A DNA stretch of 64,000 nucleotides from Alphaproteobacteria bacterium (GCA_030430715.1 JAUIJZ010000003.1:1-64000), one strand, 5' to 3'; positions 31,149 to 40,978 are shown, counted from the first letter of the stretch. Notes: generated from the sequence alone by a model not told the origin. A program made the numbers and translations.

Positions 31149-33509
31149 TTAGGCGCGAAGCCGAATGGGCTCCGCCGCTGCTGGTTCTTCCGCGCCCGAA
31201 TGGGGCAGGCGGGCGAGCCGCAGCGCCGCGGCGCACAAGGCATCGCGTGATGTCGGTTTGACCAGATGTTCGGCGGCGCCGAGACTGATCGAACGGCGCC
31301 GGTCCTCTTCGATCGACAGCACCACGATCGGCGTGTCGCAGGTTGCGTCATCTTGTGAGAGTTCGGAAATCACCGACCAGCCGTCTCGGTCGGGGAGGTT
31401 GATGTCGAGCACGATGAGCGCGGGGTTTTCAGCGCGCGCCAAGGCGGCGCCTGCTTCGGCCGTGCGCGCCGTGCGCACGGCGAAGCCCACCTGGGCCAGT
31501 GCGCGCACCGCCAGATCGCGGGCGCTGGCTTCGTCGTCGATGACGATGGCAAGCGGTGCGCCGGCCGGGCCGCGTCCGCCGGCTTCTTCGAGTTGGGCGC
31601 CGAAGCCGTTATAGAATTGCGGAATCCACAGCGTAAACGTCGAGCCTTTGCCCGGCGTGCTCACGACGCTGACGTCTCCTCCCATCATGTTCGCCATGCG
31701 GCGCGTAATCATGAGCCCTAAGCCCGTGCCGCCGAAATCGCGCGAGACTTTTGAGTTAGCCTGCTCAAACGGCTGGAACAGGCGCTGTATCTCTTCCGCG
31801 CTCATGCCGATGCCGCTGTCGGCGACGGTGAACACCAGGCGTGGACCATTGTCGCGATCGTCGCGCGTGAGCGTCATCTTCACCTGGCCGTCCTTGGTGA
31901 ATTTGCACGCATTGGACAGAAGATTCAGCAGGCATTGGCGCAGCTTTTGCGCGTCAATGAAGCCTTCGCCGATCGTCTCATCGATATCTGCATCGAGTGC
32001 GTTGGCGTTTTTCTCGGCCAATGGCTTGGCCGTGGCGAGCGCTTCCTGCGCGATGGAGGCCGCATCGGTTGGCGCGGCAAGCACATCCATCCGGCCGGCT
32101 TCGATCTTGGAGAGGTCGAGAATGTCGTTGATCACGGCCAATAGATGCCGGGCGGCCATGTTAATGCGTTGCAGATCGGAGATGGAGTGCGAGTCGCCGC
32201 GATCTTCGGCGTCCTCGGAAAGAATTTCAGCGTAACCGATGATGGCATTGAGCGGCGTGCGCAATTCGTGACTCATATTGGCGACGAATTGCGATTTGGC
32301 GCGGTTGGCCTGTTCCGCCGAGAGGCGCGCGGCATCCGCGGAAATCTTAGCCTGGGCGGCGTCACGCAGGACCACGAGCGCACGCGCCATGTCGCCGATT
32401 TCGTCGCCGCGATTGAGCGCGGGAATATCGGAATCGTAATTGCCGTCGGCAATGGCCCGGATCGATCGCGAGAGGGACTCGATTGGTTGCACCAATCCAA
32501 GCCGAAGCATTGCGACCACGATCAGCAATACGCCAATAAACAGCAGCGTCGTCAGCAGCAGGGTTTCCGTCCGTTCGTTGGCATAGGCTTGCGCGCGCGC
32601 GGACAGCATGTGCTCGAGTTCGGACGAAACACGCGAGGAGAGTTCGTCCAGCGCCACGTGCGCCCCGGCCTCCGTGCCAATGAGCACTTCCTGACGCAGA
32701 CGCCCGCGGCTTAATCCTTCAGAGACGCGATCTTGCAGTGCGCCGACATTGATCATGGCGGAAACCGCGGCTGGTCCGAGGGCGCGTTCGAGGCGGGCGT
32801 CTTCGGCGATCAATTCATCGATCGCGTCGCTAAGCGCCTGGGCGCCGTTTTCGATCACGGCCAGACGGCGCAGCAGTGCGGCGGCGTCGGCGCCGCTCAG
32901 GCGGCGGTCGGAAAACGCCGCGCCGGCGTCGGCGGCGAGTTCGCGGGTTTCGCGCTCAAGCGTGGGCGTGAGATCGAGCGCGATATTCACGGCGAAGCGT
33001 TCGGCTCTGCCGCCGTCGCGCATCAGGTTTGAGCCATCGGCAACGGCGCGCGCAAGAGCGGTGAGGGCTTCGTCTGCGGCGCCTGCGGCGACCGCGCGCG
33101 AGCGGGAATTGTTGGTCATGACTTGCATGGCGCCGACGGCGCGATTGACATGCTCGCTGCTTTGATAGCCCGCGCCATAGCGGCGCTCGGCCCATTGAAG
33201 CGCGCGGACGGCGCTGGGAAGACTGGTCCGGTCTTCGTGGCCGAGTTGCGTTGCGCGCATGTTTTGGTACAAAAGCGCGCGAACTTCACCGACCGCGCGG
33301 AGATAAAGCGCGCCGTCGCGTTCCTGCCGGGCGAGATTGACGGCAGCTTGTTGCTCCGCGGCCAGCTTGTTGGCCACGAACGCCAGCGGCGTTGCAAACA
33401 AAACGAAAGCTATGGCTAGCTTTTGCGCTGCCGAAGCCGATTGAATCAGCCGCCAAGCCGTGCGCTGCAACGCACCGAAGCGGCGCACAAAAGTTTCCGG
33501 CATGTTCAT
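31149..33509 (-). CDS. Hybrid sensor histidine kinase with C-terminal receiver
   Basis: 786 residues from the ATG at 33509 (preceded by GAGGTC). Layout: TM1 about 28-47; an extracytoplasmic helical sensor region about 48-315; TM2 about 318-338; HAMP about 340-388; HisKA with phospho-acceptor His414 (NMSHELRTPLN); HATPase with N box NLLSNACKF, G boxes DSGIGM and GGTGLGL; receiver about 655-770 with Asp702 (IVLDINLPD). No response regulator or phosphotransfer gene is adjacent. The stimulus is unknown. It sits between kdsB and pheA. Confidence 0.88.
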   Translation of the reverse strand: MNMPETFVRRFGALQRTAWRLIQSASAAQKLAIAFVLFATPLAFVANKLAAEQQAAVNLARQERDGALYLRAVGEVRALLYQNMRATQLGHEDRTSLPSAVRALQWAERRYGAGYQSSEHVNRAVGAMQVMTNNSRSRAVAAGAADEALTALARAVADGSNLMRDGGRAERFAVNIALDLTPTLERETRELAADAGAAFSDRRLSGADAAALLRRLAVIENGAQALSDAIDELIAEDARLERALGPAAVSAMINVGALQDRVSEGLSRGRLRQEVLIGTEAGAHVALDELSSRVSSELEHMLSARAQAYANERTETLLLTTLLFIGVLLIVVAMLRLGLVQPIESLSRSIRAIADGNYDSDIPALNRGDEIGDMARALVVLRDAAQAKISADAARLSAEQANRAKSQFVANMSHELRTPLNAIIGYAEILSEDAEDRGDSHSISDLQRINMAARHLLAVINDILDLSKIEAGRMDVLAAPTDAASIAQEALATAKPLAEKNANALDADIDETIGEGFIDAQKLRQCLLNLLSNACKFTKDGQVKMTLTRDDRDNGPRLVFTVADSGIGMSAEEIQRLFQPFEQANSKVSRDFGGTGLGLMITRRMANMMGGDVSVVSTPGKGSTFTLWIPQFYNGFGAQLEEAGGRGPAGAPLAIVIDDEASARDLAVRALAQVGFAVRTARTAEAGAALARAENPALIVLDINLPDRDGWSVISELSQDDATCDTPIVVLSIEEDRRRSISLGAAEHLVKPTSRDALCAAALRLARLPHSGAEEPAAAEPIRLRA

Positions 33510-33630
33510 TTTTGACCTCGGGCCTTGCGCTCGATGTTTTATTTCGAGACGCACTACGCGTCAGAAAGCATAATGCCGTCTGAACGCCGAGGAAGTTGTA
33601 CAAAAAAATCGATGCCGGCAGCGGTGCGCG

Positions 33631-34347
33631 TTAACGCGCGCGCAAGACTTGACGCGCCGCTTCCAGATCGGCGGGGCTGTCTACACCTTTTGGAAATGTA
33701 TCGATTGCATCGGCGTGGATGCTCATGCCCATTTCCAGCGCACGCAATTGTTCGAGCTTTTCGCGCAGCTCCAGCGGCGAGGGCGGTGCGGCGACAAAAC
33801 GCGCGAGCGCCGTGCGCCGATAGACATAGATGCCTACGTGCCGCTCCACGGGGCCATCTCCCCAAGGCGCCGGCGCACGGGTGAACGCCAGGCAGCGGCC
33901 GTCGGCGGCGCGAATGGCTTTGACGACATTTGGATTGTCGCGGTCGGCTGGATCGTTCGAAGGAGAGACCAGAGTGGCGATGTCGCCCCCGCGCGCGAGC
34001 ACGGCGACAGCGCGCGCCACGTCTTGGGCGCGCACGGTTGGCATGTCGCCCTGAAGATTGACGGCCACATCATAGCGGCCTTCCGGATCGAACGCCGCCA
34101 GCGCCGCATGAACCCGGTCCGAGCCGGAGGGCAGGGCCGGGTCGGTCATCACAGTCTCTACGCCGGCGCGGCGCGCCGCCTCGGCGACCTCCGGCTCTGC
34201 CGCCGCCACCACAACCGGGCCTGCGTCGGCGGCGAGCGCGATCTCCGCCATCCAAGCAATCATGGGGCGGCCGCCGATATCGGCCAGAGGTTTTCCAGGG
34301 AGGCGCGTGGAGGCCATGCGGGCGGGGATGACGATGACAGGCTGCAT
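33631..34347 (-). CDS. kdsB: 3-deoxy-manno-octulosonate cytidylyltransferase
   Basis: 238 residues from MQPVIVIPARMASTRLPGKP, the signature KdsB start. Further motifs: LPSGSDRVHAAL, VNLQGDMPTV (normally NLQGDEP; here Met replaces Glu), and HVGIYVYRRTAL. It activates Kdo as CMP-Kdo for lipid A core. The stop lies in a 14-bp palindrome (33626-33639), followed by a T-rich stretch that may help termination. The upstream in-frame extension is rejected. Confidence 0.9.
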   Translation of the reverse strand: MQPVIVIPARMASTRLPGKPLADIGGRPMIAWMAEIALAADAGPVVVAAAEPEVAEAARRAGVETVMTDPALPSGSDRVHAALAAFDPEGRYDVAVNLQGDMPTVRAQDVARAVAVLARGGDIATLVSPSNDPADRDNPNVVKAIRAADGRCLAFTRAPAPWGDGPVERHVGIYVYRRTALARFVAAPPSPLELREKLEQLRALEMGMSIHADAIDTFPKGVDSPADLEAARQVLRAR

Positions 34348-34475
34348 GACATGCCCTTGCCGTGCGGCGGTTCGCCGCGCAAGGGTCCGCAATGGCGCCT
34401 GCGTCGCCAGTGCGGCTTGGCGTGGCCAGCGACGCACGCCATAAACCGCCGATATTTCCCGCGGGACGGAGCAGG

Positions 34476-35102
34476 ATGAGCGATCTCAGGTTCAATTCGA
34501 TTGCCGGGGCGGTGCTGGCTTCAGTGCTAGGCGTTATGGGCGTCGGCGTTGCCGCGGACGCGATCATTCACCCCAATTATCCGGACAAAGCTGGCTATCT
34601 GCCGGAAGTGACGCTCGAAACGGGCGGCGGTGGTCCGGCGACGCCGGCTGGCCCTCCTGATTTCGGCCGTCTGTTTGCCGATGAGGCGCAGCTGACGGAT
34701 CTGATCGCGCGCGGTGAGCGCGTCATGGCGCAGTGCCGTTCGTGCCACACGTTCGATGCTGGCGGCGCCAATGGCACGGGTCCGAATCTGCACGACGCCT
34801 TTGGCCGGGCTGTCGCGAGCCATGCGGGCTACGATTATTCCGAAGCCATGGCTGGGCATGGCGGAGCTTGGGATTATCTGGCGCTCGACGAATATCTGCG
34901 CTCTCCGGCGCGGGCTATTCCAGGCAACAAGATGGCTTTCGCCGGTTTGCGCAACGATCAGGACCGCGTGGCCATGATCGCCTATATGCGTTCGATTTCG
35001 CCGATTAACGTTGCGCTGCCTGCGCCGCTGCCTGAGCCCGAAGTCACTGAAGCTTCGGCTGAAGGCGCGCCGGCCGAGGAAGCAGCAGCCCCGCCCACCT
35101 GA
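34476..35102 (+). CDS. Membrane-anchored c-type cytochrome
   Basis: 208 residues from MSDLRFNSIAGAVLASVLGV. N-terminal anchor (about 7-27), then a class I cytochrome c domain with heme site Cys87-Arg-Ser-Cys90-His91 and axial Met153 (GNKMAFAG). The C-terminus is Pro/Glu/Ala-rich. It resembles CycM/c552-type cytochromes that shuttle electrons to terminal oxidase. It is divergent from kdsB with 128 bp between starts, and this cytochrome-kdsB pairing is common in alphaproteobacteria. Confidence 0.88.
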   Translation: MSDLRFNSIAGAVLASVLGVMGVGVAADAIIHPNYPDKAGYLPEVTLETGGGGPATPAGPPDFGRLFADEAQLTDLIARGERVMAQCRSCHTFDAGGANGTGPNLHDAFGRAVASHAGYDYSEAMAGHGGAWDYLALDEYLRSPARAIPGNKMAFAGLRNDQDRVAMIAYMRSISPINVALPAPLPEPEVTEASAEGAPAEEAAAPPT

Positions 35103-35139
35103 CCGTTAGGGCAGGGGGCGGAGCGCCGTCTTCTCGTTC

Positions 35140-35514
35140 TTAGGAGACCGCCTGCAATGCAGGACGGGCCGCCACTTGCGCCTCATCGCTGATGATGGTG
35201 GCGCCGAGTTGGTCGAGGAAGGCGTCGCCTTTATCGGTGCGCTCCACGAATACGTTGCGGCCGTCCTTCGGATCGCGCCGGCGCTGGACGAAACCCAGCC
35301 GGGAGAGTGTGTCCAACGCCCGCGTGATCGCGGGTTTGCCGACATTCAGCCCGGATGCGAGGCCGCGCACAGTGTGCGGCGCCGGTTGTAGCCGCACCGT
35401 CATCAGCACCGCCAATTGGCGGGCCGTGAGGTCGGGGGCGTCGGAACGAACGGTCGAAACCGTCACCCGCCGCCAAAGATTGAGTGCTTCCACCTGATTT
35501 TGGATGAGCTCCAT
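35140..35514 (-). CDS. MarR-family transcriptional regulator
   Basis: 124 residues from MELIQNQVEALNLWRRVTVS. Winged helix with LTARQLAVLMTVRL, TVRGLASGLNVGKPAITRALDTLSRLGFV (recognition helix) and the wing RRRDPKDGRNVFVERTDKG. MarR dimers bind palindromes near their own gene; two perfect palindromes lie 52-83 bp upstream, between this gene and the divergent peptidase. The ligand is unknown. The longer ORF to 35691 covers the intergenic region and is rejected. Confidence 0.85.
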   Translation of the reverse strand: MELIQNQVEALNLWRRVTVSTVRSDAPDLTARQLAVLMTVRLQPAPHTVRGLASGLNVGKPAITRALDTLSRLGFVQRRRDPKDGRNVFVERTDKGDAFLDQLGATIISDEAQVAARPALQAVS

Positions 35515-35565
35515 GCCGCTCCCCTCTGCTTGAATCGCAAGTGAAAGATTCGCTGATTTGGTGGT

Positions 35566-35596
35566 CCTTGCAAGGCCGGAACCACAACATGTTGTG
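35566..35596. promoter_or_regulatory. Two perfect palindromes, candidate MarR operators
   Basis: CCTTGCAAGG (35566-35575) and CACAACATGTTGTG (35583-35596) lie in the 175-bp divergent region between the marR-like gene and the LytM peptidase. Their centres are 19 bp apart, roughly two helical turns, so two dimers could bind the same face. Confidence 0.45.
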
Positions 35597-35689
35597 AGGA
35601 AGTGAAGGCTATCCCCTGCATCAAGTCTTGTTTTGACATCGCAACGATAAGCCCGCCCTATGCCCCTCCAGCAGACGAGGGAGGCGAGC

Positions 35690-36592
35690 ATGGCGCGTTG
35701 GCTCTTAGTGCTGGCGCTTTATGGCGTTCTGTTTGGGGCGGGGTGGCTGGTCGGAACGTTCTTTCCGGCGCCCCCGGCTATCGCGGGTCCTATTGCGACG
35801 CACGCGCCCGGGATCGCGCAGCGCCTGGGGCTCAACGATCTCAGCATGGAGCGATTACGCGCTCTGGTGAGCGAAGAGGATTTCGCGCGCCTGCGTGACG
35901 AAGCCAGCTTTCTGGCTTCGCAAGCAGGAAGCGCCATTGTCATTGAGCGTGACGACGAAGCTCTAACGAGCGCGATGGCGCACATTGAAGGCGTGTCGCT
36001 TGCGCCGGCGGATGCCGTTGCGCCGGCAGCGTCGATCCCGGTGCTAGCATCTTCAGGTGCAACCTCATTTGCGCGAGCGTTGTCACTGTGTCCGCGCATG
36101 AATGTGTCGAATGCGCCGCCCGCCGACGCGCAGGGCGTCGTGCAAAATTTCGCGCCTGTCGTTCTCGTGAGTGAAGTGCGCCTTGCCGTGAATCCCGCCG
36201 GCGGCGCGTGCTTGTCTTCGGCAATGGGGCCGCGCGGTTCCGGCATCCACCGCGGGCTCGATTTTTATTCCGCGACAGGTGGGCCGATCTATGCGGCTGG
36301 CGATGGCGTCGTGATCGAGCGCAAATACCGGGACGATTACGGCAACATGCTGCTGATCGATCATGGCGGCGGCGTCTATACGCGCTACGCGCATCTTTCG
36401 AGCTTTGCTGCGGATACGCTCGTTGGCGCACAAGTGGCGGCGGGGCAGCGGATTGGTCTGATGGGCAACACGGCCGCCTATCCGATCCCGATTCATTTGC
36501 ACTATGAAGTGCTGCTCGGCGATTACGACAATCCGCGCCAATCATTCGGTTTGGAAGCGCGGTCGCCGTTCACTTTTGCGGCCGCGCCTTAG
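35690..36592 (+). CDS. M23 (LytM) family metallopeptidase
   Basis: 300 residues from MARWLLVLALYGVLFGAGWL, with GGGAGG seven bases upstream. Signal anchor about 3-22, variable region about 30-170, and LytM domain about 175-295 with zinc motifs HRGLDFY (His, Asp) and HLHYE. Complete zinc ligands suggest an active peptidoglycan endopeptidase in the periplasm. Divergent from the MarR gene; its 3' end overlaps the aminopeptidase gene by 23 bp. Confidence 0.85.
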   Translation: MARWLLVLALYGVLFGAGWLVGTFFPAPPAIAGPIATHAPGIAQRLGLNDLSMERLRALVSEEDFARLRDEASFLASQAGSAIVIERDDEALTSAMAHIEGVSLAPADAVAPAASIPVLASSGATSFARALSLCPRMNVSNAPPADAQGVVQNFAPVVLVSEVRLAVNPAGGACLSSAMGPRGSGIHRGLDFYSATGGPIYAAGDGVVIERKYRDDYGNMLLIDHGGGVYTRYAHLSSFAADTLVGAQVAAGQRIGLMGNTAAYPIPIHLHYEVLLGDYDNPRQSFGLEARSPFTFAAAP

Positions 36593-37976
36593 CGCTATCT
36601 CCGACGAAACGCGTTTTCAGCATGGTCCATGTTGCGCGGAGCGCGTGCGCTTCGCCGCCTTGTGGGCGCGCCGGTTTCTCTTTTGGCGCCCACGCATAGA
36701 TATCGAAATGCGCCCAAGCTGGCGCCGTAACGAAGCGGCGGAGAAACAGCGCCCCATAAATGGAGCCTGCGAATGGGCCGTCGCCGCCATTTTTCAGATC
36801 GGCGATGGGAGAGCCCATGTCGGCGTCGTAATTGTCCCAGAGCGGCATGCGCCATACCGGATCGCAGGCATCGCGCGACGCTTGCGTCAGTTCGGCCGCA
36901 AGCGTTTCATCGCTGGCGTAGAAGGGTGGAAGCTCCGGCCCGAGCGCGCTGCGCGCCGCGCCCGTGAGTGTGGCGAAATCCAAAACCAGATTGGGCTTGT
37001 CTTCGCACGCACGCGTCAGCGCGTCGGCGAGCACGAGCCGCCCTTCAGCATCCGTATTGTCGATCTCGACAGTCAAACCCTGCCGGCTTTTGATCACGTC
37101 GCCGGGACGAAATGCGTTGCCGGACACGGCGTTCTCGACCACCGGCAAGAACAGGTCGAGCTTCACCGGCAAGCGCGCATCCATCACCATTTGCGCGAGC
37201 GCGAGCGCGTGCGCGGCGCCGCCCATGTCCTTTTTCATGATGCGCATGCCGGCTGATGGCTTGATGTCGAGGCCGCCGGAATCGAAGCACACGCCCTTGC
37301 CGACGATGGCGAGACGCGGAAGCTGCGCGCCGCCCCAGCTCAAATGCAGCAAGCGCGGCGCCTGCGCGGCAGCGCGGCCAACGGCATGGATCAGCGGGTA
37401 GTTTTCAGACAGCAAGGCGTCGCCGACGATGGCGTTGAACGATGCCCCATATGTTTGCGCGACCGTCTCGGCTGCCGCGTGCAGCGCTTCGGGGCCCATA
37501 TCGTTGGCGGGCGTATTGACCAGGTCGCGGACAAGCCATGCCGCGCTGGCAACGCGTGACGCCTCGATCATATCGGCTTCTTCGCTTGGCGAGAGCCGGG
37601 CGGCGCCGCGTTTGGATTTTTTGTAGCGATCGAATGTGTAGGCGCCGAGGCCCCAGGCGATCGCCATGAGGGTCGGGGAAAAATCGCGCGGCGCGAAGGC
37701 GATGCGATAATCGCCCGCGGGCAGGTGCTGCGCCAAAGCCCCGATCATCATCGCATTGGCTTTGTCGTCCACCCCGAACAAGACGCGTTCGATCGAACCG
37801 TCGGTCGCCGGCGCCAACAGGATGCGTCCGTTTTGCGCCTGGAAGTCATGCACGGCCGCGAGGCGCCCCAGCGCTCCCGCATGGGATTCGATCCACTGCG
37901 CCCATTCGCTCGTGCGCAGGATGTAGATCGGAACGGCGCTGGCGGCGCCTGTCGGCAGGTAGGGGAGATCGGCCAT
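36570..37976 (-). CDS. M17 leucyl aminopeptidase family protein
   Basis: 468 residues from the ATG at 37976 (MADLPYLPTGAASAVPIYIL), which has AAGAGG six bases upstream; an ATG two codons earlier would touch that site. The family signature NTDAEGRL is at about 307-314, the metal-binding Lys/Asp in VGKGVCFDSGGLDIKP, and the catalytic region KKDMGGAA. A cytosolic dimetal aminopeptidase, probably PepB-like. It is divergent from the TPR lipoprotein gene. Confidence 0.9.
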   Translation of the reverse strand: MADLPYLPTGAASAVPIYILRTSEWAQWIESHAGALGRLAAVHDFQAQNGRILLAPATDGSIERVLFGVDDKANAMMIGALAQHLPAGDYRIAFAPRDFSPTLMAIAWGLGAYTFDRYKKSKRGAARLSPSEEADMIEASRVASAAWLVRDLVNTPANDMGPEALHAAAETVAQTYGASFNAIVGDALLSENYPLIHAVGRAAAQAPRLLHLSWGGAQLPRLAIVGKGVCFDSGGLDIKPSAGMRIMKKDMGGAAHALALAQMVMDARLPVKLDLFLPVVENAVSGNAFRPGDVIKSRQGLTVEIDNTDAEGRLVLADALTRACEDKPNLVLDFATLTGAARSALGPELPPFYASDETLAAELTQASRDACDPVWRMPLWDNYDADMGSPIADLKNGGDGPFAGSIYGALFLRRFVTAPAWAHFDIYAWAPKEKPARPQGGEAHALRATWTMLKTRFVGDSAKARPQK

Positions 37977-38050
37977 AGGCATCCTCTTAACGCCTGTTAG
38001 CGTTTTGTTGAGCTTGTGAGCGCAGCGTTAAAGCGAATTTCGATTCGAAC

Positions 38051-38824
38051 ATGCTGCGCTTTACCTCCGCCCTCCTTGCCGCCGCTGCCTTAGCGGCCTG
38101 CGCCACGTCGAATGGCGAAGATGCTGCGTCAACAGAGGCGCCGGCCGCCCGTTCCGTTGATCGTGAAGCGCGGGAGCGGATCGTTCAGCAGGACATGCTG
38201 ACACAAATGGCGTTTTGGGCGGGCGAGTATCAGAGCTTCCCGAACGACCTGGAGGCGGCGCAGAGCTTTGCCGAAGCCTTGCGCAGGGGCGCGCGGTTCG
38301 ATCGCGCGGCGCAGATCGCGGGCGAGGCGCTCGCCCGTTTTCCGAACGATTCCGGTCTGCTGACGACCTACGGTTTGGCCCAGATTGCCCAGCGCCGCCC
38401 GCAGGAAGCGTTGCGTCCTCTGGCTATGGTGGCCGCCGCGGATGCGGAGAATTGGCGCGTGCGTTCGGCGCTTGGCGCCGCGCTCGATCAGCTTGGGCGG
38501 TATGATGAGGCGCGCCAAGCCTATCGGGAAGCGCTGGCGCTTAGTCCCAGCGAGGCGGGCGTCATGACGAATCTTGGCGTCTCACACATTTTGGCTGGCG
38601 AGCCCGGCGAAGCCGAACCGATTTTGCGTCAGGCGGCGGCCTTGCCGAATGCGCCCCCTCAGGCGCGGCAAAATCTTGCGATCGCGCTGGCGCTCACAGG
38701 CCGTTTCCAGGAGGCCGAGCAATTGCAGCGCGTCGACCTGCCGCCCGCGCAAGCGGCGGCGAATGTCGCCTATCTGCGTGGCTTGTTATCGGACCCGCGC
38801 CGCTGGAACGATATTGGCGGCTGA
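38051..38824 (+). CDS. TPR-repeat lipoprotein
   Basis: 257 residues. Lipobox ALAAC (Cys17), then tetratricopeptide repeats from about residue 65 (ARFDRAAQIAGEALARFPND, GRYDEARQAYREALALSPSE, GEPGEAEPILRQAAALPNA). It resembles TadD-type pilus-assembly lipoproteins, but no tad genes are near, so I leave the role open. Ends 10 bp before the convergent ferredoxin stop. Confidence 0.75.
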   Translation: MLRFTSALLAAAALAACATSNGEDAASTEAPAARSVDREARERIVQQDMLTQMAFWAGEYQSFPNDLEAAQSFAEALRRGARFDRAAQIAGEALARFPNDSGLLTTYGLAQIAQRRPQEALRPLAMVAAADAENWRVRSALGAALDQLGRYDEARQAYREALALSPSEAGVMTNLGVSHILAGEPGEAEPILRQAAALPNAPPQARQNLAIALALTGRFQEAEQLQRVDLPPAQAAANVAYLRGLLSDPRRWNDIGG

Positions 38825-38833
38825 CGCAGCGCT

Positions 38834-39169
<336 letters not shown>

Positions 39170-40408
39170 TCAGCCGGCTGCGGCTACAATTTCCTTCATC
39201 GTGCGGGATTCGTCGGAAATAACATCCGGCGGCACATTGAGCCCTTTATGGATCAGCGCTTTCACGCCGAGGAATTCTCCGGGCTTATTGATGGCGTCGA
39301 CAGCGATCAGTCGTCCATCCTTATAATAGAACGCCGCGAACGAGCGCTCGCTCATGGCGCCGCGAAACACGACATGATCGTAATCATTGAACAGACCCGC
39401 AATCTGTAACTTCAGATCGTATTGATCTGACCAGAACCAAGGCGTTTCTGTCGCCGCTTTCTGGCCCAAAATGGCTGCGGCGGTCAGTTTTGCGCCTTCA
39501 ACGGCGTTATGCACGCTCTCGAGCCGGCACTGGCGGCCGCCATAATGGGCGATCGGCCGGTTGGCGCAGTCGCCAATGGCGTAAATGGCGGGATCTTCCG
39601 TGCGGCAGTTTTCGTCCGTGACGATGCCGTTTTCGACCTTCAGCCCGCAATGCTCCGCCAGCGTGGTTTCCGGCGTGACGCCAATCCCGGTGATGACGAT
39701 GTCGGCGGGGATTTCCGTGCCGTTCATGAGGCTCACGCCGGTAACGCGGGCCTCGCCCTTGATCAGCGCCGGTTGACCGCCGAGCATGAAGCGCACGCCT
39801 TGCCGCGTATGCTCGTCGAGGAAAAAGCCCGCGACCTCTGGGCTGGTGACGCGCGCCAGCGGTCGGACGGCGGTTTCGATCACCGTAACCTCAAGGCCCA
39901 TCTCACGCGCGACCGCGGCGCCTTCGAGCCCGATATAGCCCGCGCCGATCACCACGAGCCTGGCGCCAGGCACGAACGCCGCCTTCATCGCGTCCACGTC
40001 GGCGGCGGTGCGGAAGAGGTGCACGCCGGCGAGATCGGCGCCCGCAAGCTTCAGCGCGCGCGGCTTGGCGCCTGTCGCCAGAACGAGCGCGTCATAGGAA
40101 AGCTCGCGCCCGCCTTCGAGGCGCACGCGTTTGCTGGCGCGGTCGATCCACACCGCGCGGGTGTCGCGCAGCAGCGAGATGTTTTCCTCGGCATAGACGC
40201 TGGCCGGACGCAGAAGGAGGCGGTCCATGTCCACCTTGCCGGCGAGGTATTTTTTCGAAAGCGGCGGGCGCTGATAGGGCGGGAACGCTTCCTCGCCGAT
40301 CAGGGTGATCTCACCCTTGAAGCCGCCCTGGCGGAGACGTTGCGCGGTCTCGCCGCCGGCTTGGCCGGCGCCGATGATGATGACGCGGTTGATGGCGTTT
40401 GTATTCAT
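39170..40408 (-). CDS. NAD(P)H ferredoxin reductase, FAD-dependent
   Basis: 412 residues from MNTNAINRVIIIGAGQAGGE. FAD motif GAGQAGGETAQRLRQ (about 12-26), FPPYQRPPLSKKYL, NAD motif VIGAGYIGLEGAAVAREMG (about 149-167), and C-terminal IYAIGDCANRP. This is the putidaredoxin-reductase/ThcD type with a C-terminal dimerisation-like domain. It probably reduces the ferredoxin encoded next. The upstream extension to 40588 runs over tsaE and is rejected. Confidence 0.9.
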   Translation of the reverse strand: MNTNAINRVIIIGAGQAGGETAQRLRQGGFKGEITLIGEEAFPPYQRPPLSKKYLAGKVDMDRLLLRPASVYAEENISLLRDTRAVWIDRASKRVRLEGGRELSYDALVLATGAKPRALKLAGADLAGVHLFRTAADVDAMKAAFVPGARLVVIGAGYIGLEGAAVAREMGLEVTVIETAVRPLARVTSPEVAGFFLDEHTRQGVRFMLGGQPALIKGEARVTGVSLMNGTEIPADIVITGIGVTPETTLAEHCGLKVENGIVTDENCRTEDPAIYAIGDCANRPIAHYGGRQCRLESVHNAVEGAKLTAAAILGQKAATETPWFWSDQYDLKLQIAGLFNDYDHVVFRGAMSERSFAAFYYKDGRLIAVDAINKPGEFLGVKALIHKGLNVPPDVISDESRTMKEIVAAAG

Positions 40409-40492
40409 GTTCAGAGCAGTGTTTGGCGGCAACGGCGCTTGTGCGCAAGCGGGCCTTGATGCCGCGCCTGCGCTGGGCCAGCATCTCGCCCC

Positions 40493-40978
40493 ATGCGTGC
40501 ACAGGCCCTTGTTGATTCGCGTGAAATTGCGTTGCCCGACGCGGCGGCGACGCTTGCGCTCGGCCATCGCCTGGGCGCTGTTTTGCAAGCTGGAGAGGCG
40601 GTTTGCCTGTCAGGCGGGCTTGGGGCCGGAAAGACGACGCTGGCGCGCGGGGCGATTGCCGCCTGGACCGGTGGCGATGAGGAAGCGCCCAGCCCCACTT
40701 ACACCTTGGTTCAGACCTATCCTGGAGAGAAGGGCGAGCTTTGGCATTGCGATCTTTATCGCTTGAAATCGCCCGATGAAGCCTGGGAGCTGGGCTTGGA
40801 GGACGCTCTGCCCATATCGGCCTGCCTGATCGAGTGGCCGGAACGGCTCGGCGAGTGGGGGCAGCGTGGCCTGCTGCCCGAGGACAGGCTGGAAGTTGAA
40901 TTGACGCCGGCAGCCGATGGGCGGCGCGCATCGCTCGCCGCACGCGGCGCATGGAGAGCCAAGCTTGACTCGCTCTGA
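40493..40978 (+). CDS. tsaE: tRNA threonylcarbamoyladenosine biosynthesis ATPase TsaE
   Basis: 161 residues. Walker A GGLGAGKTTLARG (about 42-54), SPTYTLVQTYPG, HCDLYRL and the final WPERLG match TsaE, which drives turnover of the TsaBD complex that makes t6A37 on ANN-decoding tRNAs. It begins the plus-strand chain tsaE-amgK-murU-addB-addA; the amgK start lies inside its last 14 bases. Confidence 0.92.
   Translation: MRAQALVDSREIALPDAAATLALGHRLGAVLQAGEAVCLSGGLGAGKTTLARGAIAAWTGGDEEAPSPTYTLVQTYPGEKGELWHCDLYRLKSPDEAWELGLEDALPISACLIEWPERLGEWGQRGLLPEDRLEVELTPAADGRRASLAARGAWRAKLDSL

Noticed and set aside
29002-33605. Shared TTGTACAA palindrome near 29.0 kb and 33.6 kb as a common operator
   Set aside because: Two copies of an 8-base word without extended similarity or consistent position relative to starts; chance is a sufficient explanation.
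33626-33639. GCGCGTTAACGCGC palindrome at the kdsB stop as operator
   Set aside because: Alternating GC sequence around a TTAAC stop region readily makes such palindromes; no second copy or regulator supports it.
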